A DNA stretch of 64,000 bases from Bacilli bacterium (lineage in GTDB: Bacteria; Bacillota_I; Bacilli_A; RFN20; CAG-826): contig JAFSUM010000037.1 of the NCBI GenBank assembly GCA_017445245.1, positions 1 through 64,000 on the forward strand, written 5' to 3'. Below are positions 1 to 8,547 of this stretch, in pieces. The translations under genes were made by a program, and so were the position numbers. A model generated the notes under the pieces. That model did not search any database. It had not been told where the DNA came from and saw only the letters and a program-made list of their open reading frames with translations. Every line of letters starts with the position of its first letter. Positions within the stretch are counted from its first letter, which is position 1.

Positions 1-371
1 AGTTCATCGTGGACGATTTTCGGAGCATAGACGATGATTCTAGGAGAAAAGGACTGTAAAGAAAGGAAGCGGTTCAGCTCATAACCGCTTACTGGGCAAA
101 TAGCGACTGGCATAGGCAGCTCGCGAAGAACCGCTTCCAATGCCGAATCGGCTTCGCCTGATCTATAGAGTGTTCTTTTTCCCATTGGCAGATAGACGCC
201 ATCCCTATGCTCAAAGCATTGCCCCTTGTCAATGAGTTGCTTGATTAAGGGCGAAAGGTCGGATGAGGAAGACACTCCTTCATCGCGCAAATGCCCCTGG
301 AGTTCTTCCTTAGTCACCCTTCCTTTGCGGGCGATCCATGCACCTATGCGAACAGCATCTTCATGTTTCAT
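1..371 (-). CDS. AbiEi-like / winged-helix regulator, partial (runs off left edge)
   Basis: The reading frame opens at an ATG (complement of 369-371), begins MKHEDAVRIGAWIARKGRVT and stays open to the window edge, about 123 codons. The first 60 residues look like a winged-helix domain (ARKGRVTKEELQGHLRD, then a GVYLPM wing). The rest (ELPMPVAICPVSGYELNRFL) resembles the C-terminal part of AbiEi/DUF6577-type regulators, which act as antitoxins or autorepressors of nucleotidyltransferase toxins. The family call is from remembered pattern only, and no partner toxin is visible because the gene is cut by the edge. Confidence 0.5.
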   Translation of the reverse strand, partial: MKHEDAVRIGAWIARKGRVTKEELQGHLRDEGVSSSSDLSPLIKQLIDKGQCFEHRDGVYLPMGKRTLYRSGEADSALEAVLRELPMPVAICPVSGYELNRFLSLQSFSPRIIVYAPKIVHDE

Positions 372-528
372 GCCACTACTATACTCGAATTATCAAAAAA
401 ATGGAATATTTTGATGTTTCGGATGTTTTGGAAACTTCAATCGCCCGCATAGATACGCACTGATAAGTGCTCATATTATTTTGTTTTTCCATTTTTATGA
501 GCGCTTATACGCGCAGTCTCGATTCGGT

Positions 529-576
529 TTACGCGATTGCGAGCACGGCGAGCGACGCGATCAATGTCTTCTTCAT
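529..576 (-). CDS. 15-residue hydrophobic leader-like peptide (copy 1 of a repeat)
   Basis: A tiny frame encodes MKKTLIASLAVLAIA, a Lys-rich start followed by a hydrophobic run like a truncated signal peptide. An AGAGGT ribosome-binding site lies 8 nt upstream. The same start, RBS and about 25 bp of coding sequence recur at 9290-9358, where the peptide is 22 residues. Either both are genuine tiny peptides, or they are 5' remnants of a deleted secreted-protein gene. Confidence 0.4.
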   Translation of the reverse strand: MKKTLIASLAVLAIA

Positions 577-658
577 GTTTTTTTACCTCTATTTAGGAAT
601 CTCTTATTTTGGCGAAATTATAGGTGAAAATGGGGGATGACAAGGGTTTGCCATACAT

Positions 659-706
659 TTTATTTGGTAATTTATTTAGTAATCTATTTGGTATTTAATC
701 TAGTAA
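659..706 (+). repeat. Four degenerate 12-bp tandem repeats (iteron-like)
   Basis: Successive units TTTATTTGGTAA, TTTATTTAGTAA, TCTATTTGGTAT and TTAATCTAGTAA sit head to tail in an otherwise gene-free AT-rich stretch. Their TAGTAA core is the complement of the TTACTA core of the arm-type repeats at 975, 9947 and 44487. They may be protein-binding iterons or arm sites of an old integrated element. The rest of 372-1214 holds no gene I can support. Confidence 0.5.
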
Positions 707-969
707 AGCCAGCTCTCGCAAAAAACGCAGCCCTCCCACCGCTTCAATGGACGATTGGATTTGCGCTTATCCCAGCATCGTTATCAACAAAGGGCGTCGC
801 AACAATATTCAAAGCTTCCCATTTGGTTCAAAAAAACGACACCGATTTTGGCGCAATAAAGTCCGGGCGCGGTTTTAGTTACGCCTTACACTTTCTGTTA
901 AGAGCATCGCTTAGTGGCTGAGAAAAAATTCGCCAGTAAAACCACGCTTTTTGCCGCTTGAAAAACAGG

Positions 970-1105
970 GATTTTTTACTACGATTTACTACAAACGGCA
1001 TTTTTTCATCGGCCAGAAAATCAAAAAAAAGTTCCGATCAGCCATCGGCAACCCTAACCACTTAAGTTAGTGACATTGCGATGCCATCGAAGGTTTTTTG
1101 TATGC
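970..1105. other. Relic right end of an older tRNA-integrated element
   Basis: Two tandem TTTACTAC motifs (975-982, 985-992) are followed by AAACGGCATTTTTT, ATCGGCC and AAGTTCCGAT. The order and near identity match 44487-44549, the right end of the intact element beside tRNA-Met. The match resumes at GATGCCATCGAAGG near 1080-1100 after about 40 bp of unrelated sequence. The tRNA-derived core is missing, so this end can no longer be a functional attachment site. Confidence 0.55.
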
Positions 1106-1214
1106 AATCGAAATTGATGGCAGCTGGCTCTCGGCCTGTGACAAGGAGACAAGGCGAAAAGAAAACCCCGGGAAACGAGGGCCAATCCCAGGGGTGATTG
1201 ATCTTGTATGGCTC

Positions 1215-1646
1215 TCAGCGGACTTTAACCAATTGGTAGGCCCCTTTCTTCAGTAAGGCGAGCATCCTTCCCGCGACGTCGTTTATGATTTCTTGCGACG
1301 CGGCATCGTCGAGCTTCTTATGCGCTATGCAGCCTTTGAGGAATTCCCCGCCGAGGAGATATTCGGTGATGCAGTCGCCTGGTTTCTCCTCTGCTTCTAT
1401 CGGTTCAACGTAATATTCCATATGGTCGGAGGCGAGCAGGAGGATCTCGATATTACTTTTGCGGCCGAAGGCATCGTCTAGCTTCCTTGAGAAATCCTTC
1501 CAGACCTCCACATATAGGCCCATCCACATTTCTTTGCCTTCGGATCTTCCGAGGCTCGCCATGGCGTAGCTGCCAAATAGAAACGCGGATGCCACGTAAT
1601 AGGCGACTCTTTTTGCCTTGTTTTCGTCGATTGTGATTTTCGGCAT
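1215..1646 (-). CDS. Uncharacterised 143-aa protein, paralogue of the next gene
   Basis: Product unknown. It begins MPKITIDENKAKRVAYYVAS and is soluble, mixed alpha/beta and acidic, with no signal peptide. Its C-terminal 50 residues (EYLLGGEFLKGC, then a helix ending ALLKKGAYQLVKVR) align with EYLLRGKFES and TLLRHGKFKKIGLRK of the upstream neighbour at 1658-2101, so the two are tandem paralogues. They are 11 bp apart on the same strand and probably cotranscribed, with a NERD pseudogene upstream. I see no catalytic motif. Confidence 0.65.
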   Translation of the reverse strand: MPKITIDENKAKRVAYYVASAFLFGSYAMASLGRSEGKEMWMGLYVEVWKDFSRKLDDAFGRKSNIEILLLASDHMEYYVEPIEAEEKPGDCITEYLLGGEFLKGCIAHKKLDDAASQEIINDVAGRMLALLKKGAYQLVKVR

Positions 1647-1657
1647 ATCGGTCCCCC

Positions 1658-2101
1658 TTATTTCCTTAGTCCTATTTTCTTGAATTTGCCGTGCCTTAGC
1701 AAGGTATAGAGCCTATCCGCGATATCCTTTGAGATCTCAAAGAGGGTTGGGCCGTCTAGGTGCCTGCGCTCAAGCGCGGCAGACTCGAATTTGCCGCGGA
1801 GCAGGTATTCGCCCTTACCGCCTAGGGGCTTCTCCGAGCATTCAATAGGCTCGCCCTGAGGCCACTCGACCATAATATCTGTTTTGAGGAAGAACTCGCA
1901 GAGGGGTCTGTTGGGCAAGGCGGATTGGATGCCATCCATCATGCCCTTTTTGACGTCCGGACAATAGTCGACGTAGAGGACGCCCATCCTTTCGTTCGTG
2001 TGGTCGATCAAGGGCAAGCCGATGAAATAGAAAAACGTCAGTTGCCTCGCCAATACCTTGAGTTCGTTATCTGTGTAATATCGTTTCTCTGCACTGCTCA
2101 T
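1658..2101 (-). CDS. Uncharacterised 147-aa protein, paralogue of the previous gene
   Basis: Product unknown. It starts MSSAEKRYYTDNELKVLARQ and shares the C-terminal block EYLLRGKFES...RLYTLLRHGKFKKI with the 1215-1646 gene. A hydrophobic segment near residues 20-32 (LTFFYFIGLPLID) corresponds to AYYVASAFLFGSYAM in the paralogue. Its start overlaps by 4 bp (ATGA) the stop of the NERD pseudogene at 2098, which implies translational coupling in the ancestral operon. It may be a duplicated accessory of that nuclease-like protein. Confidence 0.65.
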   Translation of the reverse strand: MSSAEKRYYTDNELKVLARQLTFFYFIGLPLIDHTNERMGVLYVDYCPDVKKGMMDGIQSALPNRPLCEFFLKTDIMVEWPQGEPIECSEKPLGGKGEYLLRGKFESAALERRHLDGPTLFEISKDIADRLYTLLRHGKFKKIGLRK

Positions 2102-2640
2102 GCCTTGTATATCCTTTTAATGTTATCTATGTGCTGCTCGTGGGTTATTCCGAATCTAAAGAGGAACGATTTCAGCTGCTTGTTGAAGCGATCGACGGTC
2201 TGCTTCTTGTATTTGCCTTCCGCGATTCTTTGGGCAATGAGATCCCTCGCTGAGTAATAATCATGGACGATGGGACTTCTAACCTCCTCGATGTTTTTGG
2301 CGTAAGGGAATATCACAAGGGAGGCGACATAAGGGAATTCCTTCCCCACCATCCTTTTCAGATGGTTGATGTGGCCTTGGTTCTGGGCGATCGGGTTCTT
2401 AATGTCCTTGTCGTCCTGTCATTCCTCCTTCTCGGCATACCACCACTCTTCGCTTGGGCTTCCATGGATGATGCCTTTGTTGGATTTGACCTCGACGGCG
2501 AAGAATCCGCCTGGGCAAATCAATATGGCATCGATTTCGGTGGAATAGCCTTCATCGTCCTGGAAAGCGACGTTTTTATAGACATATCCGTCGCTTTCTT
2601 TGGCAATTTGGGACAGCATCTCGAAGACGGCGTCCTCCCC
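2098..2640 (-). pseudogene. NERD (nuclease-related) domain protein, disrupted
   Basis: The frame reads GEDAVFEML, then EIDAILICPGGFFAVEVKSN and GSPSEEWWYAEKEE. These are the conserved elements of the NERD domain, a predicted nuclease fold. An in-frame TGA at 2419-2421 follows, after which the same frame continues with NPIAQNQGHINHLKRM, the usual NERD continuation, to the stop at 2098. The upstream side runs into a foreign relic at about 2630, so the N-terminus is lost. It carries both a nonsense codon and a 5' truncation. Confidence 0.7.
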
Positions 2641-2796
2641 AAGAAGATCCCCTTCGCCTATTGTCTGGAGGAGATCGTCTGCTACGCAAGGACGGCGTCC
2701 CCGTATGCGGCTACCGCTTCGTCGACTCTTCTAGGAAGACCGTGTGGGAATGCCCGGAAGGCTATCCTGCTGGCGAGGTCGCGGCAAGGTTTGCAT
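2630..2796 (+). pseudogene. Relic of the first gene of the 18-32 kb operon
   Basis: Plus-strand sequence encodes VLPKKIPFAYCLEEIVCYA, shifts one base, then reads RKDGVPVCGYRFVDSSRK and TVWECPEGYPAGEVAARFA. This matches residues 14-68 of the protein at 18041-18475 (VFPKRIPFAF, GVPVWGYRFVDESRRTVWEC). A frameshift and loss of both ends make it a pseudogene. Its presence shows that an earlier relative of the element now at 9.8-44.6 kb once occupied this locus. Confidence 0.75.
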
Positions 2797-3163
2797 GATA
2801 ATCGTAGACGAAGACGGACTCGTTGATCCAGCCTGAGCCCAAGGAACAGCCAAGGCAGAATTCCGAATAGCCGTCTTCATTGAAGTCGGCGATATATAAA
2901 CTCATCACGTATCCCGGGGTGGCCACTTCCTTACCGTTCACCACGAATGGCTGGCCATAGGTGCCGCCGGAGACGACGATTTCCTCTTTCCCGGAGATGC
3001 GCGTCTGCTCGCCGTCGGGGTAATGGCCGGCGTGCTTGTCGAAGACCATCTGCGCGGAGGGATAGAAAAGCTCTGAAGAAGAATCGTTTCCTTCTTGGAT
3101 GGAGCATGCGCCAAGAAGGGATGCGGAAACGGACAAAATCAAACCAAGTGTCTTACTCCTCAT
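2797..3163 (-). pseudogene. Truncated lipoprotein with FG-GAP-like DxNxDG motif
   Basis: The start at 3163 follows GGAGGT by 8 nt. The peptide opens with a lipoprotein signal (MRSKTLGLILSVSASLLGAC) and later has IADFNEDGYSEFCLGCSLGS. That block is homologous to AADFNNDGYRELCIGFSVGS in the lipoprotein at 5864-7648; DFNxDG is a calcium-binding loop typical of FG-GAP/VCBS-like repeats. Homology ends at YDYHAN, where the frame runs into the 2630-2796 relic, so the C-terminal three quarters are deleted. Its start overlaps the end of the winged-helix fragment. Confidence 0.7.
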
Positions 3164-3386
3164 CGGCGATGACCTCCCAATAGCCAGTTTTTTTAGAACC
3201 GATACGCCGAATGAACCCATGGTTGCGCAGGAAAGAGATGTTGTTCTGAGCAGCGGTCTCGCCCAAGCCAAGAGCAATCATGAGTTGAGGCTGGGTAAGA
3301 TTTGGGTTATCGCGAAGCAATTCTAGCATTTTTCTCTGGGTATCGTTCAGTTTTACCCCCACTTTATCCCCCACTTTATCCCCCAT
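3153..3386 (-). pseudogene. Winged-helix C-terminal fragment (AlbA_2/Schlafen-type regulator)
   Basis: This 77-residue frame contains VKLNDTQRKMLELLRDNPNL, then ALGLGETAAQNNISFLRNHG and ending RRIGSKKTGYWEV. That is the winged-helix tail usually found after an AlbA_2 ATP-binding domain in bacterial Schlafen-like regulators. The N-terminal domain is absent, and the frame begins inside a GDKVGDKVG repeat right at the joint with the integrase relic at 3387. It overlaps the lipoprotein start by 11 bp. I infer that a deletion fused it to the integrase in opposite orientation. Confidence 0.6.
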
Positions 3387-4363
3387 TCAAGAAGAAGGCG
3401 GACGCGAAGGACTATGAACCCATATTCATCGCCTCTTTGCAAGGCGAGGACACCAAGGACACCGTCATCGTCAACGAGTATTACATCATCAACTTCAAGA
3501 AATACCTAAAGACCAAGCTGAAGCCCTCCACTTATTATGGGTACATCAACACGTTCGAGAAATATTGGCTGAAGAAGGTCATGGGCCTGGACGTCACCCA
3601 TTTCAATAACACCGGACTGGAAGCCATCGTCGAGCGAGTATTCGCTGGGAGGACCAACTGGAACGGCAAGGCCGCGGTCGGCAAATGGTTCGTCAAATTC
3701 ATGAGGAAGGTAAACCCTAACCTCGATCCGATGCTAGTGGTCGCGCCTAAGATATTCACGCCCAAGACGCATGAATATAACGTCTATACCGAAGAGGAAT
3801 TCAGGCAGTTCTTATCCGTAATCGAAGACGATCAGTGGCGGTTCCTATTCCTGCTCCTATTCAATTACGGCCTTCGTATCTCCGAATGCCTCGGCCTTCG
3901 CTGGAGCGACTTCAAACATGACGGTCTCCATATCGAGCGTTGCGCCTGCGTGAAGAACGATGCCCATAAGGTAATCTTCACGAGCCCCAAGACCACGAAC
4001 AGCTATCGCACCTACCCCATCGTAGATGCGATTAGGCCCTACATTGAAAAGCTCATGCCCAAGGATCCCGCCAAGCGCGGCCAGGTATTTCCGGGCGAGA
4101 CCAAAAACGCCGTGGTCCTTGGCCAAACCTCGGTCAGAAGGCATTGTGAAAGATTTGCTAAGCAGGCAGGTGTTAAAGCCATTAGGCTCCATGAATTCCG
4201 CCACTCTTGTGTATCGAACCTATTGATGCACGGCATATCGCCCAGGCTCGTCGCTAGATGGGTGGGCGACACCGAATCGATGGTGCTTAGCACCTACTCC
4301 CATTTGCTGCCCAGCGAAAAGCAGGACATGGCGACTCTAATGAACAAGATCGTCGTGGGATAG
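3387..4363 (+). pseudogene. Tyrosine recombinase/integrase, 5'-truncated
   Basis: From FKKKADAKDYEP onward this frame parallels the integrase at 10777 almost residue for residue. It includes the SAM-like core-binding region (KPSTYYGYINTFEKYWLKKV) and the catalytic domain: RISECLGLRW, HEFRHSC, and the nucleophile region STYSHLLPSEKQ. The first 35 or so codons and the start are missing. The frame stays open upstream only by reading antisense through the winged-helix fragment. The catalytic half is intact, including Trp in ARWVGDTES where the paralogue has a stop codon. Confidence 0.8.
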
Positions 4364-4409
4364 CCATCGCCGCCTTGTGTTGTTTGAAATAACGATTGGA
4401 GACGCAAGC

Positions 4410-5435
4410 TTATCTTGTTTTGCTTGCGTTTTCATACTTTCGTCTTAATTCGTCTGGGAACACGCCAAATGTTATCTCCACGGTCTTGTCGCCAATATCT
4501 TTGGCGACGCCTCCAACGAACCATTCGAAAATGCCGTGGTAATCCTCGTCGTTCTCATAGGCTTCATCGACCTCTTGGATAATATCGCCCGGCCTGACGT
4601 CCATGATTTCGATATCCTCTTCTTTGGACATCCCAAACCCCACATGGTTGGTGGTTATATAGAGGCGGCACAGATTGACGAAATCATATCCGTCCTTCCC
4701 GGCCAATCTTTCCCTTAGCTCATATGGATATATCTTGCGGTTTTCGCGCTCAGTGAACAGCGTGATTTTTCGATTCTCTCTTGTCTTTGTGATTCTTAAG
4801 CGCATCTTTCCTCCCACTATCTCACGATAAAAGAGTCCGATGGTTGCATCGAGCCTTGATCCGAAAACAACGTCGAAAGAGGTTATTTCTTCATTGTAGA
4901 CCTCGAAATACTCGCAGTTTTCGAAGTCCAGAAGGATGCATAGGATATCATCTTTCTTTATGGGGGCGATGCTGATATTGAAGTTATCGGATTGGTAGGG
5001 TTCGTCTACGCTGGAAGGGTAGGCTTTGATGACGATGTCTTCGCCATCAAACTCCGCTTTATAGTCCCCGAGAACGAGATAACTCCAATTGTCATCATTG
5101 AAGAATCGGATGGCCCTAATCCCGCCATAATCGACCATTCTATGTATCATCGCGTTTATCCTATCCTCGCGGTAATTGGTTGGATCGAAAAGCTGATACC
5201 GATCGTAGATCGCGCCGCATGTCCGTTTTAGCTTCAAGCGCATTTCGCCGCTTCTCGCTCTTGGGGCATATCCCCTATGAAACGAAACCAAACGATCGTA
5301 ATAGGTGAATTGGTAATTGATGATTTCGGTATGGAATACGGGCGCGTAGTCGCCGTTATCGAAAATGATTTGAAGCTGCTTGATATCCCCTATCTGGAAA
5401 GCTTCTTTTTTAGGGTTGATAAAATGGTTTCTCAT
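4410..5435 (-). CDS. Uncharacterised 341-aa protein
   Basis: No family recognised. The protein (MRNHFINPKKEAFQIGDIKQ) is beta-rich, acidic and without signal peptide or membrane segments, so it is likely cytoplasmic. AAAGGAG lies 9 nt before the ATG. Its C-terminal part mentions YITTNHVGFGMSKEED and IEWFVGG-like segments but no catalytic signature. It is convergent with the truncated integrase, 47 bp away, and separated from the next gene by 428 bp, so it stands alone as presumed cargo. Confidence 0.65.
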   Translation of the reverse strand: MRNHFINPKKEAFQIGDIKQLQIIFDNGDYAPVFHTEIINYQFTYYDRLVSFHRGYAPRARSGEMRLKLKRTCGAIYDRYQLFDPTNYREDRINAMIHRMVDYGGIRAIRFFNDDNWSYLVLGDYKAEFDGEDIVIKAYPSSVDEPYQSDNFNISIAPIKKDDILCILLDFENCEYFEVYNEEITSFDVVFGSRLDATIGLFYREIVGGKMRLRITKTRENRKITLFTERENRKIYPYELRERLAGKDGYDFVNLCRLYITTNHVGFGMSKEEDIEIMDVRPGDIIQEVDEAYENDEDYHGIFEWFVGGVAKDIGDKTVEITFGVFPDELRRKYENASKTR

Positions 5436-5863
5436 GAAAAAATCTCCTTTCGTTTTGTGTGTTTCGCCATAAAAGGAGATTGATTGCTAATAAAAATCGC
5501 AACACTTTAATGCTTTGCGTAGCTGTTGCGAAATTAGTTTTCTTAAATCGGTTTTATCTTATCCATCAACCAGGAATGGCAACTATCTCAAGCATTAAAG
5601 AATCCCATCATTATGACGAAGAATTTTAATTTTCGAAATTGACATAGTTGTTTTTGTGGACGCCCTCCTGATGAAAAAGATTGAGTTTTATGAACGCTTT
5701 TTGTAAGCGTCAGGAATATAGCACTATTGTTTTGCAAAGAAAAGTAATTTATGGCAGGCGCTGATAATATCCCCTCTCAGCTAACTAGCATCACCAAAAA
5801 CCCATTCCTTTTTGTATCAATGGGCGAAATTCCATGGGACGTATCAACTGTTTTGACTTTTGA
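5436..5863. other. Intergenic region, no gene seen
   Basis: AT-rich sequence between two minus-strand genes. It must hold the promoter of 4410-5435 and the terminator of 5864-7648. The only clear structure is an inverted repeat, TGAACGCTT (5691-5699) with AAGCGTCA (5705-5712). I see no RNA gene or coding frame. Confidence 0.4.
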
Positions 5864-7648
5864 TCATTGTTCGCTTCCGCGAAGTTGATCGAAGGAAACG
5901 CCATTCACGATTTGGTAGGCAGCGTATTTCCCATCCTCTGTATGGACGTGGAATATGGTGGAAGACTCAAAAATAATGTATCCCAAGCTATTCTCGATCT
6001 TATAGATGTTGAATGAGTTGATTTCTTCTGGAAAATCCACATCCCCCAAGTCTATGAAGATCATATCTTTCATTTGATTGAGATTGGCAAAGTCGCTGGT
6101 GGCGTCGCTTCCGCTAGACATATCTACGACTTTCATGCCGAATAATGCGTGCGACATAAAGCTGTTGCCATAGGGCAGGCCAAAAGAGGGGAGGCTGACG
6201 TTAACCGTAGCGTATTCGTCGCCGACCATTAGCCAGCCATCCGCGTTTGTGTTGATGGTGTATGTTTGCTCGCCGGTGACAATGGTAAGGCTTTTCGAGC
6301 CGGTGCCATCCCTTAAATCTGGATTATTGAACAGAATCTTAGTCGTATTCAAATATTGGTAAACACGATGAAAGTCTGAAGCGGCTGCACTGTAATAATA
6401 TTCATCGAAAATATCCAAACGTGGGCTTATTGACCCATGAGTTATGCCGGATATGACCATCGTTATATCCTCTTCTTTTAGGTCTTCTATCCACGGATAA
6501 TAATCTTTCAAATCGATGCTTTCTTTGCGCTCGCTTGGATTATAAGAATAAAAGGCCAGGATGCTTAAGGAATTGTAACTAGCGGGGTTTATGCCGTAGA
6601 TTCTCGTTCCCACCGAATAGTTGGTCAGATAATTAAACGTCCCATCACGGTTGATACAATTTGTAGTTAAATGATTGCCTGGCGTTATAGAAGAATCTAA
6701 AATCCTTAAACTTTTTCCGCCGCCAGGATTTTCAGCTACTTCAAATTCAAAAATACGGCCATGGGTGACTTTAACGTCCACTATTTCTCCATCTAAAGCT
6801 ACAGTAGCTGGATAGGTTTCTCTAATTAGCCATTCACCTTTATAACTAACTTCAACATAATCGCCAGCGGCTAAATAATCTATGTTGTAGTCTTTGTGGT
6901 TAAAAGGAATGATCATGTCGCCAAATAACAATGTCGCTTTGCCTTGCTCATGGAGGCCGTAATCAACGTTGATGTCTCTGGCGATTGTTTTTATTTCGCC
7001 TGGGTCGACGATCGAGGAAGAGGAATCGCTGCCGCTATTATTATTGTCCGATGAAGAGGCATCGCTGCTGCCGTTATTGGGATGGTTTTTCCAAGAAACG
7101 GAGATCAAGCCATCCGTGTCGACCGTGAAACGACCTGTCCTGGTTTCTTCGCCGGGCTTCATATTTAATGTTTCTTTGACGCACAATTGGTCCAAGTCAT
7201 CCAAAAACAAATAATAATCATTGGCTTGGTCTGGATAACCGACGCGATGATTCAATTGGAAAATGATTTTGCCGTTATGGTAATCATAAATATCGATCCG
7301 CTCATCGATGATTCCCGAACCGACGGAGAAGCCGATGCATAATTCCCGGTATCCATCGTTATTGAAATCGGCGGCGTACAAGGAAAACATCCTGTAATGG
7401 ATCACTTCCTCGTTTGCCTTCAATTCGCTCGTGCTTTCGTCATATTTGAAAGTGACGTCAGGATATTCAGACAATGAAACCCCATCTTTTGCTTTGTCGA
7501 AGCAATCCTCTCCGTCAGCCCAATAATCAAACAGCTTTATGCCTTTTATAGAGGAGGCATACCACTCGGAATTGTTGGGGTCGAGATTACAACCGGCAAG
7601 AGAAAAAGAAGCGATGAATAACGGAACGAAGATCTTGAATAGTTTCAT
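5864..7648 (-). CDS. Large lipoprotein with DxNxDG loop
   Basis: This 594-residue protein is exported by a lipoprotein signal (MKLFKIFVPLFIASFSLAGC) with Cys at residue 20. Near residues 93-106 it has AADFNNDGYRELCIGF, a calcium-binding loop as in FG-GAP/VCBS repeats. A low-complexity Ser/Asp/Asn linker (about residues 193-212) separates this N-terminal part from a long beta-rich C-terminal region with no recognised domain. GAGGAAAAGGT precedes the ATG. A truncated paralogue survives at 2797-3163. Probably a membrane-anchored surface binding protein; ligand unknown. Confidence 0.75.
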   Translation of the reverse strand: MKLFKIFVPLFIASFSLAGCNLDPNNSEWYASSIKGIKLFDYWADGEDCFDKAKDGVSLSEYPDVTFKYDESTSELKANEEVIHYRMFSLYAADFNNDGYRELCIGFSVGSGIIDERIDIYDYHNGKIIFQLNHRVGYPDQANDYYLFLDDLDQLCVKETLNMKPGEETRTGRFTVDTDGLISVSWKNHPNNGSSDASSSDNNNSGSDSSSSIVDPGEIKTIARDINVDYGLHEQGKATLLFGDMIIPFNHKDYNIDYLAAGDYVEVSYKGEWLIRETYPATVALDGEIVDVKVTHGRIFEFEVAENPGGGKSLRILDSSITPGNHLTTNCINRDGTFNYLTNYSVGTRIYGINPASYNSLSILAFYSYNPSERKESIDLKDYYPWIEDLKEEDITMVISGITHGSISPRLDIFDEYYYSAAASDFHRVYQYLNTTKILFNNPDLRDGTGSKSLTIVTGEQTYTINTNADGWLMVGDEYATVNVSLPSFGLPYGNSFMSHALFGMKVVDMSSGSDATSDFANLNQMKDMIFIDLGDVDFPEEINSFNIYKIENSLGYIIFESSTIFHVHTEDGKYAAYQIVNGVSFDQLRGSEQ

Positions 7649-7799
7649 ACCTTTTCCTCGTGTAATTATTTTACCGTATTCTATCTATGTGATGCCACTC
7701 TCAGAAAAGTATGCAATCCGATGGCTAGCAGGGAATCAAAGGCTGAAAAAAGGCCGACGCAACCATGGCATCGGCCTGGATTCGCGGATGATCGTTTCC

Positions 7800-7990
7800 T
7801 TAGCAGGTATACCAAATCGTGAGGGAGGTGATGGTAACGTTGTCTTCTCCATATTCCTCCGTCGCGAACGCCGGATAGTCGTCAGGGGCCAGTGACACGT
7901 CGTATTTAAGCCCGCTGGTGACGGAAGAGCCGCCCTCATGCTCGAAGCCTGTCCTAAAAAACAGGGATCCGCCCGAGAAGAAAATCGATA
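7800..7990 (-). pseudogene. C-terminal fragment of an exported/unknown protein
   Basis: The minus-strand frame ends KYDVSLAPDDYPAFATEEYG and ITSLTIWYTC at 7800. It is beta-rich, without any start or N-terminal domain. Upstream it collides with an integrase 3' fragment on the other strand at about 7990. I interpret it as the tail of a deleted gene; function not recognisable. Confidence 0.35.
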
Positions 7991-8218
7991 GCCTACGCCG
8001 AGAAAGCCGGCATGGAGCCAATCAAGCTCCACGAGTTCCGCCACTCCTGCGTAAGCAACCTACTCGCAAGCGGCCTTCCCGTTCGCGTCGTTGCCCGATG
8101 GGTAGGCGACACCGAGGAGGTTATTCTGCAGACTTATTCCCATCTCATCCCGGACGAAAAAGACCAGATAGCCCAATTCATCGGCTCTTTATCGGGAACC
8201 CCGACGATTAGCCAATAA
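7990..8218 (+). pseudogene. Tyrosine recombinase C-terminal fragment
   Basis: From AYAEKAG the frame encodes IKLHEFRHSCVSNLLASG, then VVARWVGDTEEV and LQTYSHLIPDEKDQIAQF. This is the HxxR box and Tyr-nucleophile region of the integrases at 3387 and 10777. About 65 residues remain and no N-terminal domain precedes them. It is the third integrase copy in 12 kb and is clearly dead. Confidence 0.8.
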
Positions 8219-8232
8219 CGCAGACCAAATGG

Positions 8233-8529
8233 TCATTCCTTGTATCTCAGACGATATCCCCTGCACCTCGCTTCGGAGTGCTTTTCGTTTAGTGCCCAAT
8301 AGACTGCCGCATTGATGACGCCGAGCTTCTCCGCCGCGTCGTAGGCGCTCTCGAATTCTCTTACGACGTTGCCGTCGTCATCGATGGCCACCACTTCTTT
8401 CGAAATGGCTTCGGCCTCGAGGGGACGACGTATTCCTCGCCTTCGCAACGGAAGCGGTATCCCTTGGCCTTGCATACGGCCTACAAAGTCATGGCGCCCA
8501 AGTGTGCTTCCCTGGGCACTCAACCCCAT
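8233..8529 (-). pseudogene. NUMOD1-type DNA-binding repeat fragment (homing endonuclease relic)
   Basis: The last 60 codons read VVAIDDDGNVVREFESAYDA, AEKLGVINAAVYWAL and ending ARCRGYRLRYKE. This is the NUMOD1 helix-turn-helix repeat found after HNH/GIY-YIG homing endonucleases. Just upstream, in another frame, CKAKGYRFRCEGEEYVVP marks the end of a preceding repeat, so a frameshift separates tandem repeats. No nuclease domain is left. Confidence 0.55.
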
Positions 8530-8547
8530 TTAATAGACCATGAACGT

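Noticed and set aside
659-706. CRISPR-like array
   Set aside because: Repeats are 12 bp, contiguous and without spacers; no cas genes occur in the window.
637-921. 94-codon plus-strand frame across the 12-bp repeats
   Set aside because: No ribosome-binding site; the apparent LVIYLV periodicity is a translation of the tandem repeat and the rest looks non-coding.
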